A DNA stretch of 64,000 bases from Pseudomonas sp. CFII64 (GCF_000416235.1 NZ_ATLO01000004.1:403469-467468); one strand, 5' to 3'. Numbered from the stretch's first letter, positions 36,453 through 45,264 are shown. Notes: generated by a model from the sequence alone, not told the origin. Made by a program: numbers and translations.

Positions 36453-39400
36453 ATACGCACGACGAAGTGATCACCGACCTGGGCCATGCCTTGCTGGCGC
36501 AACAGCTGACCGAGCTTGAATGCGTGCAAAACGGCGCCAATTGGGGCGAGTCCGCGTATTTTCTGCGCATCGACATTGACGGACCGCTGGACCCGCAGCA
36601 TCTGCAACGGGCTCTGGATGAGTGCGTGAAGCGTCAGCCGGTACTGGCCACTGAATTGCGATCAGTGCCGGGTTACCACGGCCTGCGCCAGTTTCCGGGC
36701 GCGGGTCGGCTGGACTTTGCCTTGACGGTGGATGAGCAGGCCCAGTCGGCGCAGCTCATCGAGCAACGCCTGACGCAGTGGTATGCGCGGCCGCTGCAAC
36801 TGGCCACCGGCCGGTTCGCCGAAGCGCTGTTGCAGCGCCGGGATGCGCAGGCCTGGCAACTGGTGCTGGGCGTGGGCAAGTTTCTGGTGGATCAGGAAAG
36901 CCTGAAGATCCTGTTCCGGGATTTGCTGACGGCCCACAGCACACAATCGGCAGACGAAGGCGAGGAACAGGCGCAGTTTGCGCAATACCTGGAGTGGCGC
37001 AGCGAAGTGGTGCTCGACGAAGACGCCGGGACTGCCAAAAGCTATTGGCAGGCGCAGCTGAATTCTCAGGCAACCACGGCTCCGGATCTGCCGGAGCGGC
37101 GCCGAGGAACAGTAGCTCGTGCGCCGATCCAGAGTCTTGAGTCTGCAATCGATCCTGAGCTGTTGACCCGTCTCGATGCGCTAGCCGCACATCAGGCTCG
37201 TCCACTGGAAAGCCTGTTGCAGGCCGCATGGTGGCTGCTGTTGGGTCGGATCAGCGGTCGCGAAGCGTTCGTTGGCACCTGGCGTCACGATGCGCGCCGG
37301 GATTATGAATTCTTCACTGAAAGCCTCGGCCTGTTCGAGAAGCACCTGCCGCTGACGTTCGCCCCCGACATGAGCCAGCCGTTCAGTGTCTGGCTCGCTG
37401 GCATTGGCGCGCAGCTGGAAGATCACAGCACCTGGCAGGAATACCTGCCGGCGTCAGTGGTCACGTCGGCCTACGGCTTTGCCGTGCGTGGATCGGCTCG
37501 AAAGCAAACTGCTGCGGGCTTGAGCTGGACGCCCGCCGAGCTGCCGGAAACTGCGCCGCAGTTCGAATTGGTGCTGAACGTGCTGCTTGATCAGAATCAG
37601 AAAGCCAGCAGCGTACGCCTGGATTTTCTGCCGGAGCGGCACGCGGCAAACACCGTGCAGCGCTTGCTGAATCAGTACCGGGTGTTGCTGCAAAGCATTG
37701 CCGAACCGCACAACGCGGCGACGCCCATGGCTCAGCTCAATCTGTCGAGCGCGCAGGAGCGGGCGGCATTGCTGGCGATCAATCCGGCACCGCTTAACCT
37801 GCCCGATCAGGGTTTGTTGCCGGTGATCATTGCGCGCTGGGCGCAGCAAACCCCGGACGCCGTTGCGCTTGAGGCCGAAGGGCAGCGCCTGACGTATGCC
37901 GAGCTTGAGGTTCAGGTTCGCCAGGTGGCCGCCGGTTTTGTCGCCCAAGGCATCACTCGCGGATCGATCGTGGCCCTGACGCTGCCACGGTCCATGAATC
38001 AGGTACTGGCCATTCTGGCTGTGTGGCGCGCGGGTGCTGCTTATCTGCCGCTTGATCCAGTCTGGCCGCTGGCGCGCCGGCAGTTGATCGTCGAACAGGC
38101 GGGCGCGAGTCTGGTGATTGAGGACGCCGCTGACCTGATGACGGTTGAGTCGCCGGAGCTGATCGAACTTGAGCTGAGTGGCGCTGATGCGGCCTACGTG
38201 TTGTTCACTTCCGGCTCAACCGGAACGCCCAAGGGCGTAGTGATCGAGCATCGGCAATTGCTCAACTACACGGCGGGCGTAACGCACCAATTGGGTCTTG
38301 ATGGCTGTAAGCATTTCGCCTTGGGTTCCACGGTGGCAGCAGATCTGGGTAATACCACCCTATACGGTGCGCTGTTCAATGGCGCCACCCTGCATATTTG
38401 CGGTGATCAGGTGATGCAGGATGCACAGGAATTTGCGAGCTTTATCGAGGCGCAGCGCATCGATTGCCTGAAAATCGTGCCGTCGCATCTGAGTGCTTTG
38501 CTGGATGTCGAGCGCCCCAGCCTGCCGGCGACGCTGGTGCTGGGTGGCGAGGCGATTGCAAGCAGTCTGGCCGAGCGGATTTTGCAGATTCGTCCCGATT
38601 GCCGGTTGTTCAATCATTACGGCCCGACGGAAGCCACGGTCGGCGTCATGGTCCATCCCATCATCCGCGCCGATGCGCAGCAGTCCGCTATCCCGCTCAG
38701 CCAGGTGCTGCCCAACAATCAGGTGTACATCCTCGATGCGCGGCAGCAGTTGGTGGCGGGTGGCGATTTGGGTGAGTTGTATATCGGCGGCCAGCAATTG
38801 GCGCGGGGCTATCTGAACGCGGCGGCTGACGATCAGGTGTTCATCGCCAATCCGTTTGCAGCCGGCGAGCGGTTGTACCGCAGCGGCGATCTGGCCCGTT
38901 ATCGTGCCGATGGCAGCATCGAGCTTTATGGGCGCAAGGATCAGCAAGTGAAGGTGCGCGGCTTCCGTATCGAATTGGCGGAAATCGAAGGGCAGTTGCT
39001 GCAACTGGCTGAAGTCAGCGAAGCCGTGGTGTTGCTCGACCCGTCGTGCGCAGAGCCGGTGGCCTTTATCGTGGCGGGGCAGGGCGTTTCGAGCGAAGTG
39101 CTGAAGGCCGGGCTGGCGCTGCGTTTGCCCGGCGTCATGGTGCCCGGGCGTATGCAACTGCTGGAACGTATGCCGCGTCTGGGCAATGGCAAAGTGGATC
39201 GCCAGGCATTGTTGCGACTTGAAACCAGCGAACCCGCGCACGCCTATCTGGCGCCGCGCGATGGATTGGAACAACTGCTGGCTTCGCGCATGGCGCAGTT
39301 GTTGGGGAAGGACACCTTGAGCGTTGATCAGGACTTTTTCGCGGCCGGCGGCCATTCGCTGCTGGTGGTCAAACTGGTGGCCGGTATTCGCAAACTGCTG

Positions 39401-39586
39401 CAATGCGAAGTTCAGCCGGGCATCGTCTTTGATCATCCAACCCCGGCGGCGCTGGCCCTGGTATTGCGCGAACGGGAGGCGAGTCCGGGCCAGCTGGAGA
39501 AAATCGCTCAGGCACGTCTGAAACTGGACAGCATGACCCCGGAAGAGAAAGCGCAGATGCTGGAAAGGGCCCGGCAAGGGGCTTGA
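36449..39586 (+). CDS. NRPS (inactive C-like domain, A-Asp, T)
   Basis: A 1045-residue synthetase, overlapping the larger NRPS by four bases (ATGA). Residues about 10-430 have the condensation fold, but the catalytic HHxxxDG is replaced: the aligned segment is VLGVGKFLVDQES, with Gly143-Lys144 where the two histidines belong and Gln149 for Gly. Then comes an adenylation domain (about 455-935; LFTSGSTGTPKG, NHYGPTEATVG, GKVDRQ). Its pocket reads by eye D-L-T-K-V-G-H-V-G-K, the aspartate code. A carrier domain follows (FFAAGGHSLLVVKLV, Ser near 970). There is no thioesterase or reductase after it. I infer that C3 of the larger protein, this inactive domain and A-T together form one Asp module, the inactive C acting as an interface domain that docks the TauD hydroxylase, as described for beta-hydroxyaspartate siderophores. 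Release of the product must involve a protein encoded elsewhere. Confidence 0.9.
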   Translation: MNTHDEVITDLGHALLAQQLTELECVQNGANWGESAYFLRIDIDGPLDPQHLQRALDECVKRQPVLATELRSVPGYHGLRQFPGAGRLDFALTVDEQAQSAQLIEQRLTQWYARPLQLATGRFAEALLQRRDAQAWQLVLGVGKFLVDQESLKILFRDLLTAHSTQSADEGEEQAQFAQYLEWRSEVVLDEDAGTAKSYWQAQLNSQATTAPDLPERRRGTVARAPIQSLESAIDPELLTRLDALAAHQARPLESLLQAAWWLLLGRISGREAFVGTWRHDARRDYEFFTESLGLFEKHLPLTFAPDMSQPFSVWLAGIGAQLEDHSTWQEYLPASVVTSAYGFAVRGSARKQTAAGLSWTPAELPETAPQFELVLNVLLDQNQKASSVRLDFLPERHAANTVQRLLNQYRVLLQSIAEPHNAATPMAQLNLSSAQERAALLAINPAPLNLPDQGLLPVIIARWAQQTPDAVALEAEGQRLTYAELEVQVRQVAAGFVAQGITRGSIVALTLPRSMNQVLAILAVWRAGAAYLPLDPVWPLARRQLIVEQAGASLVIEDAADLMTVESPELIELELSGADAAYVLFTSGSTGTPKGVVIEHRQLLNYTAGVTHQLGLDGCKHFALGSTVAADLGNTTLYGALFNGATLHICGDQVMQDAQEFASFIEAQRIDCLKIVPSHLSALLDVERPSLPATLVLGGEAIASSLAERILQIRPDCRLFNHYGPTEATVGVMVHPIIRADAQQSAIPLSQVLPNNQVYILDARQQLVAGGDLGELYIGGQQLARGYLNAAADDQVFIANPFAAGERLYRSGDLARYRADGSIELYGRKDQQVKVRGFRIELAEIEGQLLQLAEVSEAVVLLDPSCAEPVAFIVAGQGVSSEVLKAGLALRLPGVMVPGRMQLLERMPRLGNGKVDRQALLRLETSEPAHAYLAPRDGLEQLLASRMAQLLGKDTLSVDQDFFAAGGHSLLVVKLVAGIRKLLQCEVQPGIVFDHPTPAALALVLREREASPGQLEKIAQARLKLDSMTPEEKAQMLERARQGA

Positions 39587-39596
39587 GTAGAACGCT

Positions 39597-39740
39597 CGGT
39601 TTGCTGTAGGACCGGCTTTAGCCGGGAGCTCAATCGACGCGGTTTGCTGTAGGACCGGCTTTAGCCGGGAGCTCAATCGACGCTTTCGCGACTAAAGTCG
39701 CTCCTACGGCCAATTCGCGGGCAAGCCTCGCTCCAACGGG
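39597..39740. repeat. 43-bp tandem REP duplication plus REP half-sites
   Basis: A 43-base unit beginning CGGTTTGCTGTAGGACCGGC is present twice in perfect tandem (39597-39639 and 39640-39682). It is followed by GCGACTAAAGTCGCTCCTACGG and by a GCGGGCAAGCCTCGCTCCAACGGG half-site. It lies between the NRPS stop and the receptor promoter and could act in mRNA 3' end stability. Confidence 0.75.
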
Positions 39741-39776
39741 AAATAGTCGGAAATGTGAAAAGTTTATTCATTTCAC

Positions 39777-39799
39777 TAAATTTTCACTTTCCTGTTCGT
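39777..39799 (+). promoter_or_regulatory. Possible PvdS/FpvI-like promoter of the receptor gene
   Basis: CTAAAT, 15 bases, then CGT, ending 172 bases before the receptor ATG. The spacer is one base shorter than the PvdS consensus, so this is weaker than the other boxes. It overlaps an inverted repeat GTGAAAA (39755) and TTTTCAC (39781). Confidence 0.35.
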
Positions 39800-39971
39800 T
39801 CATTCAAAACTCGATACCGTTTCCGCTGCCCGCTTCATTCCTGGTCGCGTGTCTTTGTGCAGCAAACACGGCGCCTTGAGGCTAACGACGAGCAACTCAT
39901 TTTCCACTGGTCAGCCATCCTCAGAGAAGGCGGCCCGCCAACTTAACGATTCAAACGGGGTGATTCATCGC

Positions 39972-42470
39972 ATGAAATCCAGGAACCAGACATTTGCCAG
40001 GCGCTTGTTGAAATCGCCGATGCCTTCATGGAGAACTTCTGCATCCGTAATGGTATTGGGGTTGGCACTGGGAACGTGCGAAGGCGTATTCGCCGAAGTC
40101 CGTCACGTGAATATTCCCGCTCAGCCGCTGGACGCCGCGCTGAACGCGCTGGGCGCGCAAACCGGGCTGCAAGTGCTGTATCGGCCGGAAATGGTCAGCG
40201 GCAAGAAGTCCGTGGCAGTCAACGGTGATCTTGAACCGGGTGCCGCACTGGATAAATTGCTCAATGGCGCCGGCCTGACTTATCGCATCGAGAACAACAC
40301 GATTTTCCTCAGCGAAGAGTCGCTTGTCGGCGGTGCCATGGAATTGGGCGCGACGACGATTCAGGGCCAGGGCATGGGCCAGGCGACTGAAAACTCCAAG
40401 TCCTACACCACCGGTTTGACCAGCGTAGGCTCGAAAACCCCCACCAGTCTGCGCCAGACGCCGCAGTCGATTTCCATCATCAGCCAGCAAATGATGGCTG
40501 ATCAGCAGTTGACCGATATCAACGATGCACTGCGCATGACGCCGGGCATCACGGTGCAGAACAGCACTTATCGGACGTTCGACATCCTGTCCCGTGGTTT
40601 CAAGATCGAAAACTTCCAGCTCGATGGTGCCGCGCCGATGGCGTTGGGCAGTTCGCTGGGCAGTTTCTATTCGTCCAACGTCTACGATCTGGCCGAGTTC
40701 GACCACATTGAAGTGCTGCGTGGTTCGGCGGCATTGTTCGGCGGCACGGGTGATCCGGGCGGCATCGTCAACATGGTGCGCAAGCGCCCGCTGGACACCT
40801 ACCAACTCAAACTCACCGCGTCGGCGGGTAGCTGGGATAACTATCGCCAGGAAGTGGACCTCACCGGTCCGATCGCCTTCGACGGCAAACTGCGCGGCCG
40901 CCTGGTGGTTGCCAACACCGATCGGCAGTATTTCATCGATAACCGCAGCACGGAAAAACCGTTCGTTTATGGTGTCCTCGAAGCTGACGTCACCGATGAC
41001 ACCATGCTCACGGCCGGTATCCGCTATAACAAAGCCCATGAAAATGGCACGCAAAACTCTGTACCGCGTTACCTCGACGGTTCCGATATCGGTCTGCCGC
41101 GTCACACCAGTCTGGGTCAGGCCTGGGGTTATACCGACACCACCGGTCGCGAGATTTTCGCCAAGATCGACCACAAGCTTTCCGATAACTGGAAACTCAA
41201 CGTCTCCTATACCGATCTCTGGGATGTCGGTTACTTCAAGACCACGACCGTCAGCGGTGTAGGCGTCAACCAGGCGACCGGAGGCGGGTTGTCCTGGAGC
41301 AGCACGACTGCCAAACAGGAAAACCAGCAGCGCATGTGGGACACCAACCTGTCCGGCACCTTCGACATGTTCGGCCTGAAACACGATCTGGTGGTGGGCG
41401 CCGACTATCAGGACGTGACCAGCCGCTGGCTCGGGGTAGCTCGAGTGATAGGCGGGCCAATCAACCCTTACGACCCGGACAGCACGCCGTTCCCCGAGCC
41501 GCCAAACAACACCAACTACACCCGCGATTACAGCCCCAACGACCAGAAGCAGTACGGCCTGTATGGCAGCTTGCGCATGCAGTTGGCCGAGCCGCTGCAT
41601 TTGATCCTCGGTGCGCGGGTGCAACGCTACAAATTTGACCAGACCTACAAGACGCTTACAGCGGGTACCTGGAGAACCTCCTCGGAGATCTCCATGCGCG
41701 AACCGACCAAGGTCACGCCATATGGCGGTCTGGTCTATGACCTCAATGACGAGTGGTCGGTGTACGGCAGCTATTCGGAGATCTACAAGCCGCAGGTCAG
41801 TCTGCTGAGCGGTTCGGGCTCCTCGCTCGACGCCATGGAAGGCAAGACCTATGAAACCGGTCTTAAAGGCGAGTTGTTCGGCGGCAGCGTCAACACTAAC
41901 TTCGCGCTGTATTACACCAAGCGCGACAATCAGGGCGTGCGCGACCCGGCTTATCCCGCCAACGACTTTGACTTCTCCGGCAGCTGCTGCTGGATTGGTA
42001 GCGGCGAAGTAGTGAGCAAGGGCGTCGACATGGAAGTGTCGGGTGAAGTCATGCCTGACTGGATGTTGATGGCCGGTTATACCTACAACCAGAACCACAA
42101 CAAGAGCTCCAAGACGCTGCTCAGCACCCAGACGCCGAAGCACTTGTTCAAACTGTTTTCCACCTATCAGCTGCCCGGCGTGTTGTCGGACTTCAAAGTG
42201 GGTGGCGGCGTGAACCTGCAAAGCTCCAATTACTTCAGCGGCACGGTGACCAACAGCGGCGGCACCAACACCTACGACTTCGATCAGGCGGGCTATGCGG
42301 TCTGGAATGCGTTGGCCGAATACAAGGTCGACGAACACTGGACCGTCACCTATAACGCCAACAACATTTTCGACAAAAACTATTACTCCACCGTGGGCTC
42401 GACATCCGCCACCAACTGGTACGGCGAACCGCGCAACCACATGCTGACCTTGCGCGGCACCTTCTGGTAA
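39972..42470 (+). CDS. TonB-dependent siderophore receptor with STN domain (FpvA-like)
   Basis: Outer-membrane receptor for a ferric siderophore, 832 residues. After a signal peptide (to about residue 41) comes a secretin/TonB N-terminal (STN) signalling domain at about 43-118 (VNIPAQPLDAALNALGAQTGLQVLY). The plug domain (about 165-270) includes SLRQTPQSISIISQQMMADQQLTDINDALRMTPG and EVLRGSAALFGGTGDPGGIVNMVRKRP. A 22-strand-type barrel follows, ending in the aromatic LTLRGTFW. Start at 39972, giving MKSRNQTFARRLLKSP as the n-region; the longer frame adds 41 unlikely residues. The STN domain implies signalling to an anti-sigma factor, yet no FpvR/FpvI-type pair is encoded nearby. It is 385 bases after the NRPS genes on the same strand and is probably the receptor for their product or for the strain's pyoverdine. 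Confidence 0.92.
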   Translation: MKSRNQTFARRLLKSPMPSWRTSASVMVLGLALGTCEGVFAEVRHVNIPAQPLDAALNALGAQTGLQVLYRPEMVSGKKSVAVNGDLEPGAALDKLLNGAGLTYRIENNTIFLSEESLVGGAMELGATTIQGQGMGQATENSKSYTTGLTSVGSKTPTSLRQTPQSISIISQQMMADQQLTDINDALRMTPGITVQNSTYRTFDILSRGFKIENFQLDGAAPMALGSSLGSFYSSNVYDLAEFDHIEVLRGSAALFGGTGDPGGIVNMVRKRPLDTYQLKLTASAGSWDNYRQEVDLTGPIAFDGKLRGRLVVANTDRQYFIDNRSTEKPFVYGVLEADVTDDTMLTAGIRYNKAHENGTQNSVPRYLDGSDIGLPRHTSLGQAWGYTDTTGREIFAKIDHKLSDNWKLNVSYTDLWDVGYFKTTTVSGVGVNQATGGGLSWSSTTAKQENQQRMWDTNLSGTFDMFGLKHDLVVGADYQDVTSRWLGVARVIGGPINPYDPDSTPFPEPPNNTNYTRDYSPNDQKQYGLYGSLRMQLAEPLHLILGARVQRYKFDQTYKTLTAGTWRTSSEISMREPTKVTPYGGLVYDLNDEWSVYGSYSEIYKPQVSLLSGSGSSLDAMEGKTYETGLKGELFGGSVNTNFALYYTKRDNQGVRDPAYPANDFDFSGSCCWIGSGEVVSKGVDMEVSGEVMPDWMLMAGYTYNQNHNKSSKTLLSTQTPKHLFKLFSTYQLPGVLSDFKVGGGVNLQSSNYFSGTVTNSGGTNTYDFDQAGYAVWNALAEYKVDEHWTVTYNANNIFDKNYYSTVGSTSATNWYGEPRNHMLTLRGTFW

Positions 42471-42487
42471 CAGAACGCGCTTGAATG

Positions 42488-42522
42488 AAAAAGGGGAGCC
42501 AGATCACTGGCTCCCCTTTTTT
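42488..42522. terminator. Bidirectional rho-independent terminator
   Basis: AAAAGGGGAGCCAG-ATCA-CTGGCTCCCCTTTT forms a long GC-rich stem with A and T runs on both sides. It serves the receptor gene (plus) and the convergent symporter gene (minus). Confidence 0.9.
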
Positions 42523-42546
42523 GTTACCGATGTTGCAGGCCGACAA

Positions 42547-43512
42547 TCAGTCGACGACAGCAGAAGGGGCCTTGGTTGGCTCCTCGTCCTCTTTCATCTT
42601 GCGAAAGTACGTCGAAAGCAGGGCGCCGGATATGTTGTGCCAGACGCTGAACAGCGCGCTGGGCACCGCCGCCAATGGCGAGAAGTGCGCGCTGGCCAGT
42701 GCCGCGCCCAGCCCGGAGTTTTGCATGCCGACTTCCAGCGCCAGGGATTTGCGTTGCGCCAATGGCAGCTTGAACACCTTGCCGGTGAAGTAACCCAGCA
42801 GAAAACCGAAGCTGTTGTGCAGGATCACCACAAGCATGATCAGCAGGCCGGACTCGGCGATTTTCGCCTGACTGGCGGCAACCACGGCGCAGACAATCAT
42901 CACGATGCTGACCACCGAAACCAGTGGCAATACGTCCACAGCATAGCTGACCCGTGCGCCAAGCAAACGCTGGGCAAGCACACCGAGCACGATGGGCAAC
43001 ATGACCAGTTGCAGGATCGACCAGAACATATCCATGAAGGACACCGGCAACCAGGCCGAGGCCAGGAACCAGATCAAGGTCGGCGTCAGCAGCGGCGCGA
43101 GCAGGGTGGTGACCGCTGCGATGGCCACTGCCAGGGCCAGATCGCCCTTGGCCAGCCAGGCCATGACATTGGAAGACGTGCCACTTGGGCAGCAGCCCAC
43201 GAGAATTACGCCCACCGCGATTTCCGGCGGCAGATGAAAGACCTGGCAGAGCAACCACGCCACGCCGGGCATGATCACGAAATGCGCGACCACACCCAGG
43301 GCCACGCGCCACGGATGGCGGGCAACTTCGGAAAAGTCGTCGAGCTTGAGGGTCAGGCCCATCCCGAACATCACCAGCCCCAGCAGCGGGACGATCAGCG
43401 TTTTCAGACCGATGAACCACTGCGGGAACAGGAACGCCAACACGGCGAACAACAGCACCCAGTACGCAAAGGTATTACCGACAAAACGACTCAAGGTTGC
43501 CAATGCACGCAT
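42547..43512 (-). CDS. Bile acid:sodium symporter family (BASS) transporter
   Basis: A 321-residue inner-membrane protein with about nine to ten helices, matching the SBF/BASS family. Landmarks are LIVPLLGLVMFGMGLTLKLDDF, the first crossover motif VILVGCCPSGTSSNVMAWLAKGDLALAVAIAAVTTLLAPLLTP and the second GMQNSGLGAALASAHF. Both crossover motifs (Na+ sites) are intact. Bacterial members import or export organic acids such as ketopantoate (PanS) or pyruvate-like compounds; bile acids are unlikely in this habitat. The gene is convergent with the receptor and shares its terminator. Its left neighbour in the core genome is rdgC, the same pairing as in P. aeruginosa. Confidence 0.85.
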   Translation of the reverse strand: MRALATLSRFVGNTFAYWVLLFAVLAFLFPQWFIGLKTLIVPLLGLVMFGMGLTLKLDDFSEVARHPWRVALGVVAHFVIMPGVAWLLCQVFHLPPEIAVGVILVGCCPSGTSSNVMAWLAKGDLALAVAIAAVTTLLAPLLTPTLIWFLASAWLPVSFMDMFWSILQLVMLPIVLGVLAQRLLGARVSYAVDVLPLVSVVSIVMIVCAVVAASQAKIAESGLLIMLVVILHNSFGFLLGYFTGKVFKLPLAQRKSLALEVGMQNSGLGAALASAHFSPLAAVPSALFSVWHNISGALLSTYFRKMKEDEEPTKAPSAVVD

Positions 43513-43555
43513 GGCGGGTTCCTTTTTTTATTGGGTTAAATGGCTTTTCCTGACA

Positions 43556-43650
43556 TCCGTAGGACCTGCTTTAGCCGGGAGGGGGCCGGTACCTTCGCTG
43601 CATCTCCTTGATCAGCAAGAAGCTCTCCCGGCTAAAGCCGGTCCTACGAT
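43556..43650. repeat. Paired REP element
   Basis: CGTAGGACCTGCTTTAGCCGGGAGG and the inverted CTCCCGGCTAAAGCCGGTCCTACG flank about 45 bases, between rdgC and the symporter gene, both on the minus strand. Confidence 0.75.
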
Positions 43651-43661
43651 GGCATGAGGTG

Positions 43662-44582
43662 TTAAATCCCCTGCGGCAACTCTTCACCGCCCAAGGCTTC
43701 AACCAACTCCGGCAGGAACTCGCCGAAGGTCAGCATCATCAGGGTAAAGCTGGCATCGAGCTGACCCAGGGCTTCGTCGCCGCCGTCCTGTTCCGCCTGA
43801 TCCTGCAGCAGGTCTTCGAATTTCAGGCGCTTGACCACCATCTTGTCGTCCAGCACGAAGGACAATTTGTCCTGCCAGGCCAGGGACAGTTGGGTCACGA
43901 CTTTGCCAGTGCTCAAGTGCAGCTGGATTTCATCGCTGGTCAGGTCCTGACGCTTGCAGCGCACGATCCCGCCATCTTCATGGGTGTCACGCAGTTCGCA
44001 TTCATCGAGCACGAAAAAGTTGTCAGCCGCTTTCTGCGTGGTGACCCACTCGGTCATGACCGCAGTCGGCGCGGTCTTGACGGTCAGAGGACGCACCGGC
44101 AGCGAGCCGATCACTTCGCGCAGCGTCGACAGCAGGTCTTCGGCACGCTTGGGGCTGGCCGAGTTGACCAGAATCAGGCCCTGTTTCGGCGCGATGGCCG
44201 CGAACGTGGCCGAACGACGAATAAAGGCGCGGGGCAGGAACGCCTGGATGATTTCATCCTTGATCTGATCGCGTTCCTTCTTGTAGACCTTGCGCATTTG
44301 CTCGGCCTCGATCTCTTCGACCTTCTCCTTGACCGCGTCACGCACGACGCTGCCCGGCAGGATGCGTTCTTCCTTGCGCGCCGCGATCAGCAGGAAGTCA
44401 CCGCTGATGTGCACCAGTGGAGCGTCTTCACCTTTGCCAAAAGGGGCGACGAAACCGTAAGTGGTCAACTCCTGGCTGGCACAGGCGCGGGCCGGTTTGG
44501 TCGCCAGTGCAGTTTCCAGCGCCTCGGCGTCAAAAGGCAGATCCTGGGTCAGGCGATAGATAAGCAGGTTTTTGAACCACAT
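43662..44582 (-). CDS. rdgC: Recombination-associated protein RdgC
   Basis: DNA-binding protein of 306 residues, the family's usual size, that forms a ring around DNA and limits RecA filament formation. The N-terminus [26 protein letters not shown], the central [30 protein letters not shown] and the C-terminal [32 protein letters not shown] region are characteristic over the whole length. It stands next to two tRNA genes transcribed the other way. The identity of the family is firm. Confidence 0.96.
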   Translation of the reverse strand: MWFKNLLIYRLTQDLPFDAEALETALATKPARACASQELTTYGFVAPFGKGEDAPLVHISGDFLLIAARKEERILPGSVVRDAVKEKVEEIEAEQMRKVYKKERDQIKDEIIQAFLPRAFIRRSATFAAIAPKQGLILVNSASPKRAEDLLSTLREVIGSLPVRPLTVKTAPTAVMTEWVTTQKAADNFFVLDECELRDTHEDGGIVRCKRQDLTSDEIQLHLSTGKVVTQLSLAWQDKLSFVLDDKMVVKRLKFEDLLQDQAEQDGGDEALGQLDASFTLMMLTFGEFLPELVEALGGEELPQGI

Positions 44583-44693
44583 GAGGTGAATCTCTCCTTC
44601 TATACAAAGGAGGGCATTATTCGCTGCTCGGGCCTTGCGGCCAACCCTGCGCTAAGCCTTTGGAAGGATTATAAAAATTATTTAAAAAAGTGC

Positions 44694-44722
44694 TTGCCAG
44701 AGGTAGGGTCGCTACGTAGAAT
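44694..44722 (+). promoter_or_regulatory. Promoter of the tRNA-Val/tRNA-Asp operon
   Basis: TTGCCA at 44694, a 17-base spacer and TAGAAT at 44717 form a good sigma-70 promoter. It is followed at once by GCGCGCC, a GC-rich discriminator typical of stringently controlled stable RNA genes. The predicted transcript starts about 15 bases before tRNA-Val. Confidence 0.75.
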
Positions 44723-44743
44723 GCGCGCCACACGATGAGTGAA

Positions 44744-44819
44744 GGGTGATTAGCTCAGCTGGGAGAGCAGCTGCCTTACAAGCAGCGGGTCGGCGGTTCG
44801 ATCCCGTCATCACCCACCA
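44744..44819 (+). tRNA. tRNA-Val (anticodon TAC)
   Basis: 76 bases fold as a standard tRNA: acceptor GGGTGAT/ATCACCC, D-arm GCTC..GAGC, anticodon loop CTTACAA giving TAC, T-arm with GGTTCGATCC and an encoded CCA end. Confidence 0.97.
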
Positions 44820-44838
44820 ATCATTCAAAGTGTTACGC

Positions 44839-44915
44839 GCAGCGGTAGTTCAGTCGGTTAGAATACCGGCCTGTCACGCCGGGGGTCGCGGGTTCGAGTC
44901 CCGTCCGCTGCGCCA
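44839..44915 (+). tRNA. tRNA-Asp (anticodon GTC)
   Basis: 77 bases: acceptor GCAGCGG/CCGCTGC, anticodon loop CTGTCAC giving GTC, T-arm GGGTTCGAGTCCC, encoded CCA. It follows tRNA-Val by 19 bases in one transcript. Confidence 0.97.
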
Positions 44916-44954
44916 TATTCCGCTTCAAGGCCCTTGAACTCCTTGAAGCAAAAG

Positions 44955-44980
44955 AAAGCCCGCCTAGTGCGGGCTTTTCT
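44955..44980 (+). terminator. Rho-independent terminator of the tRNA operon
   Basis: AAAGCCCGC-CTAG-TGCGGGCTTTT: an eight-pair GC-rich stem, four-base loop and T-run, 40 bases after tRNA-Asp. Confidence 0.9.
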
Positions 44981-45040
44981 TTGTCTGCGTTTTTTATTCC
45001 TTCCTATATATAGCTGTCGTGCAATGCGCATCATGAGCGA

Positions 45041-45068
45041 ATTCGCCTGTGCGTTGTGTCAGGCGAAT
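45041..45068. other. Inverted repeat upstream of fklB
   Basis: ATTCGCCTG and its exact inverse CAGGCGAAT are 10 bases apart, in the 280-base spacer before fklB. It could be an operator; no regulator is assigned. I see no gene in the rest of this spacer. Confidence 0.35.
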
Positions 45069-45264
45069 CTAGTAGATTTGTACGATTTTTCTCTAAGTCC
45101 CTGAACCCGGACTGAACGAGAAGGCGTCCATTTCAAGAAAACCTTTGGATACCTGAACTTATCTGGCTTTTCTGCCTCTCATGCCGGTAGCCATTGATCG
45201 CGGCGGCCTGATAAGCTCGCGGCTTTACTCGTTTGCCCTATTGGCGCATGAACAAGGAATTAGC

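Noticed and set aside
36449..39586. C-terminal thioesterase or reductase on the second NRPS
   Set aside because: The chain ends about 70 residues after the carrier-domain serine; no GxSxG or reductase motif is present.
40026..42440. An 804-codon minus-strand open frame
   Set aside because: Antisense shadow of the TonB receptor, which has full-length plug, barrel and STN matches.
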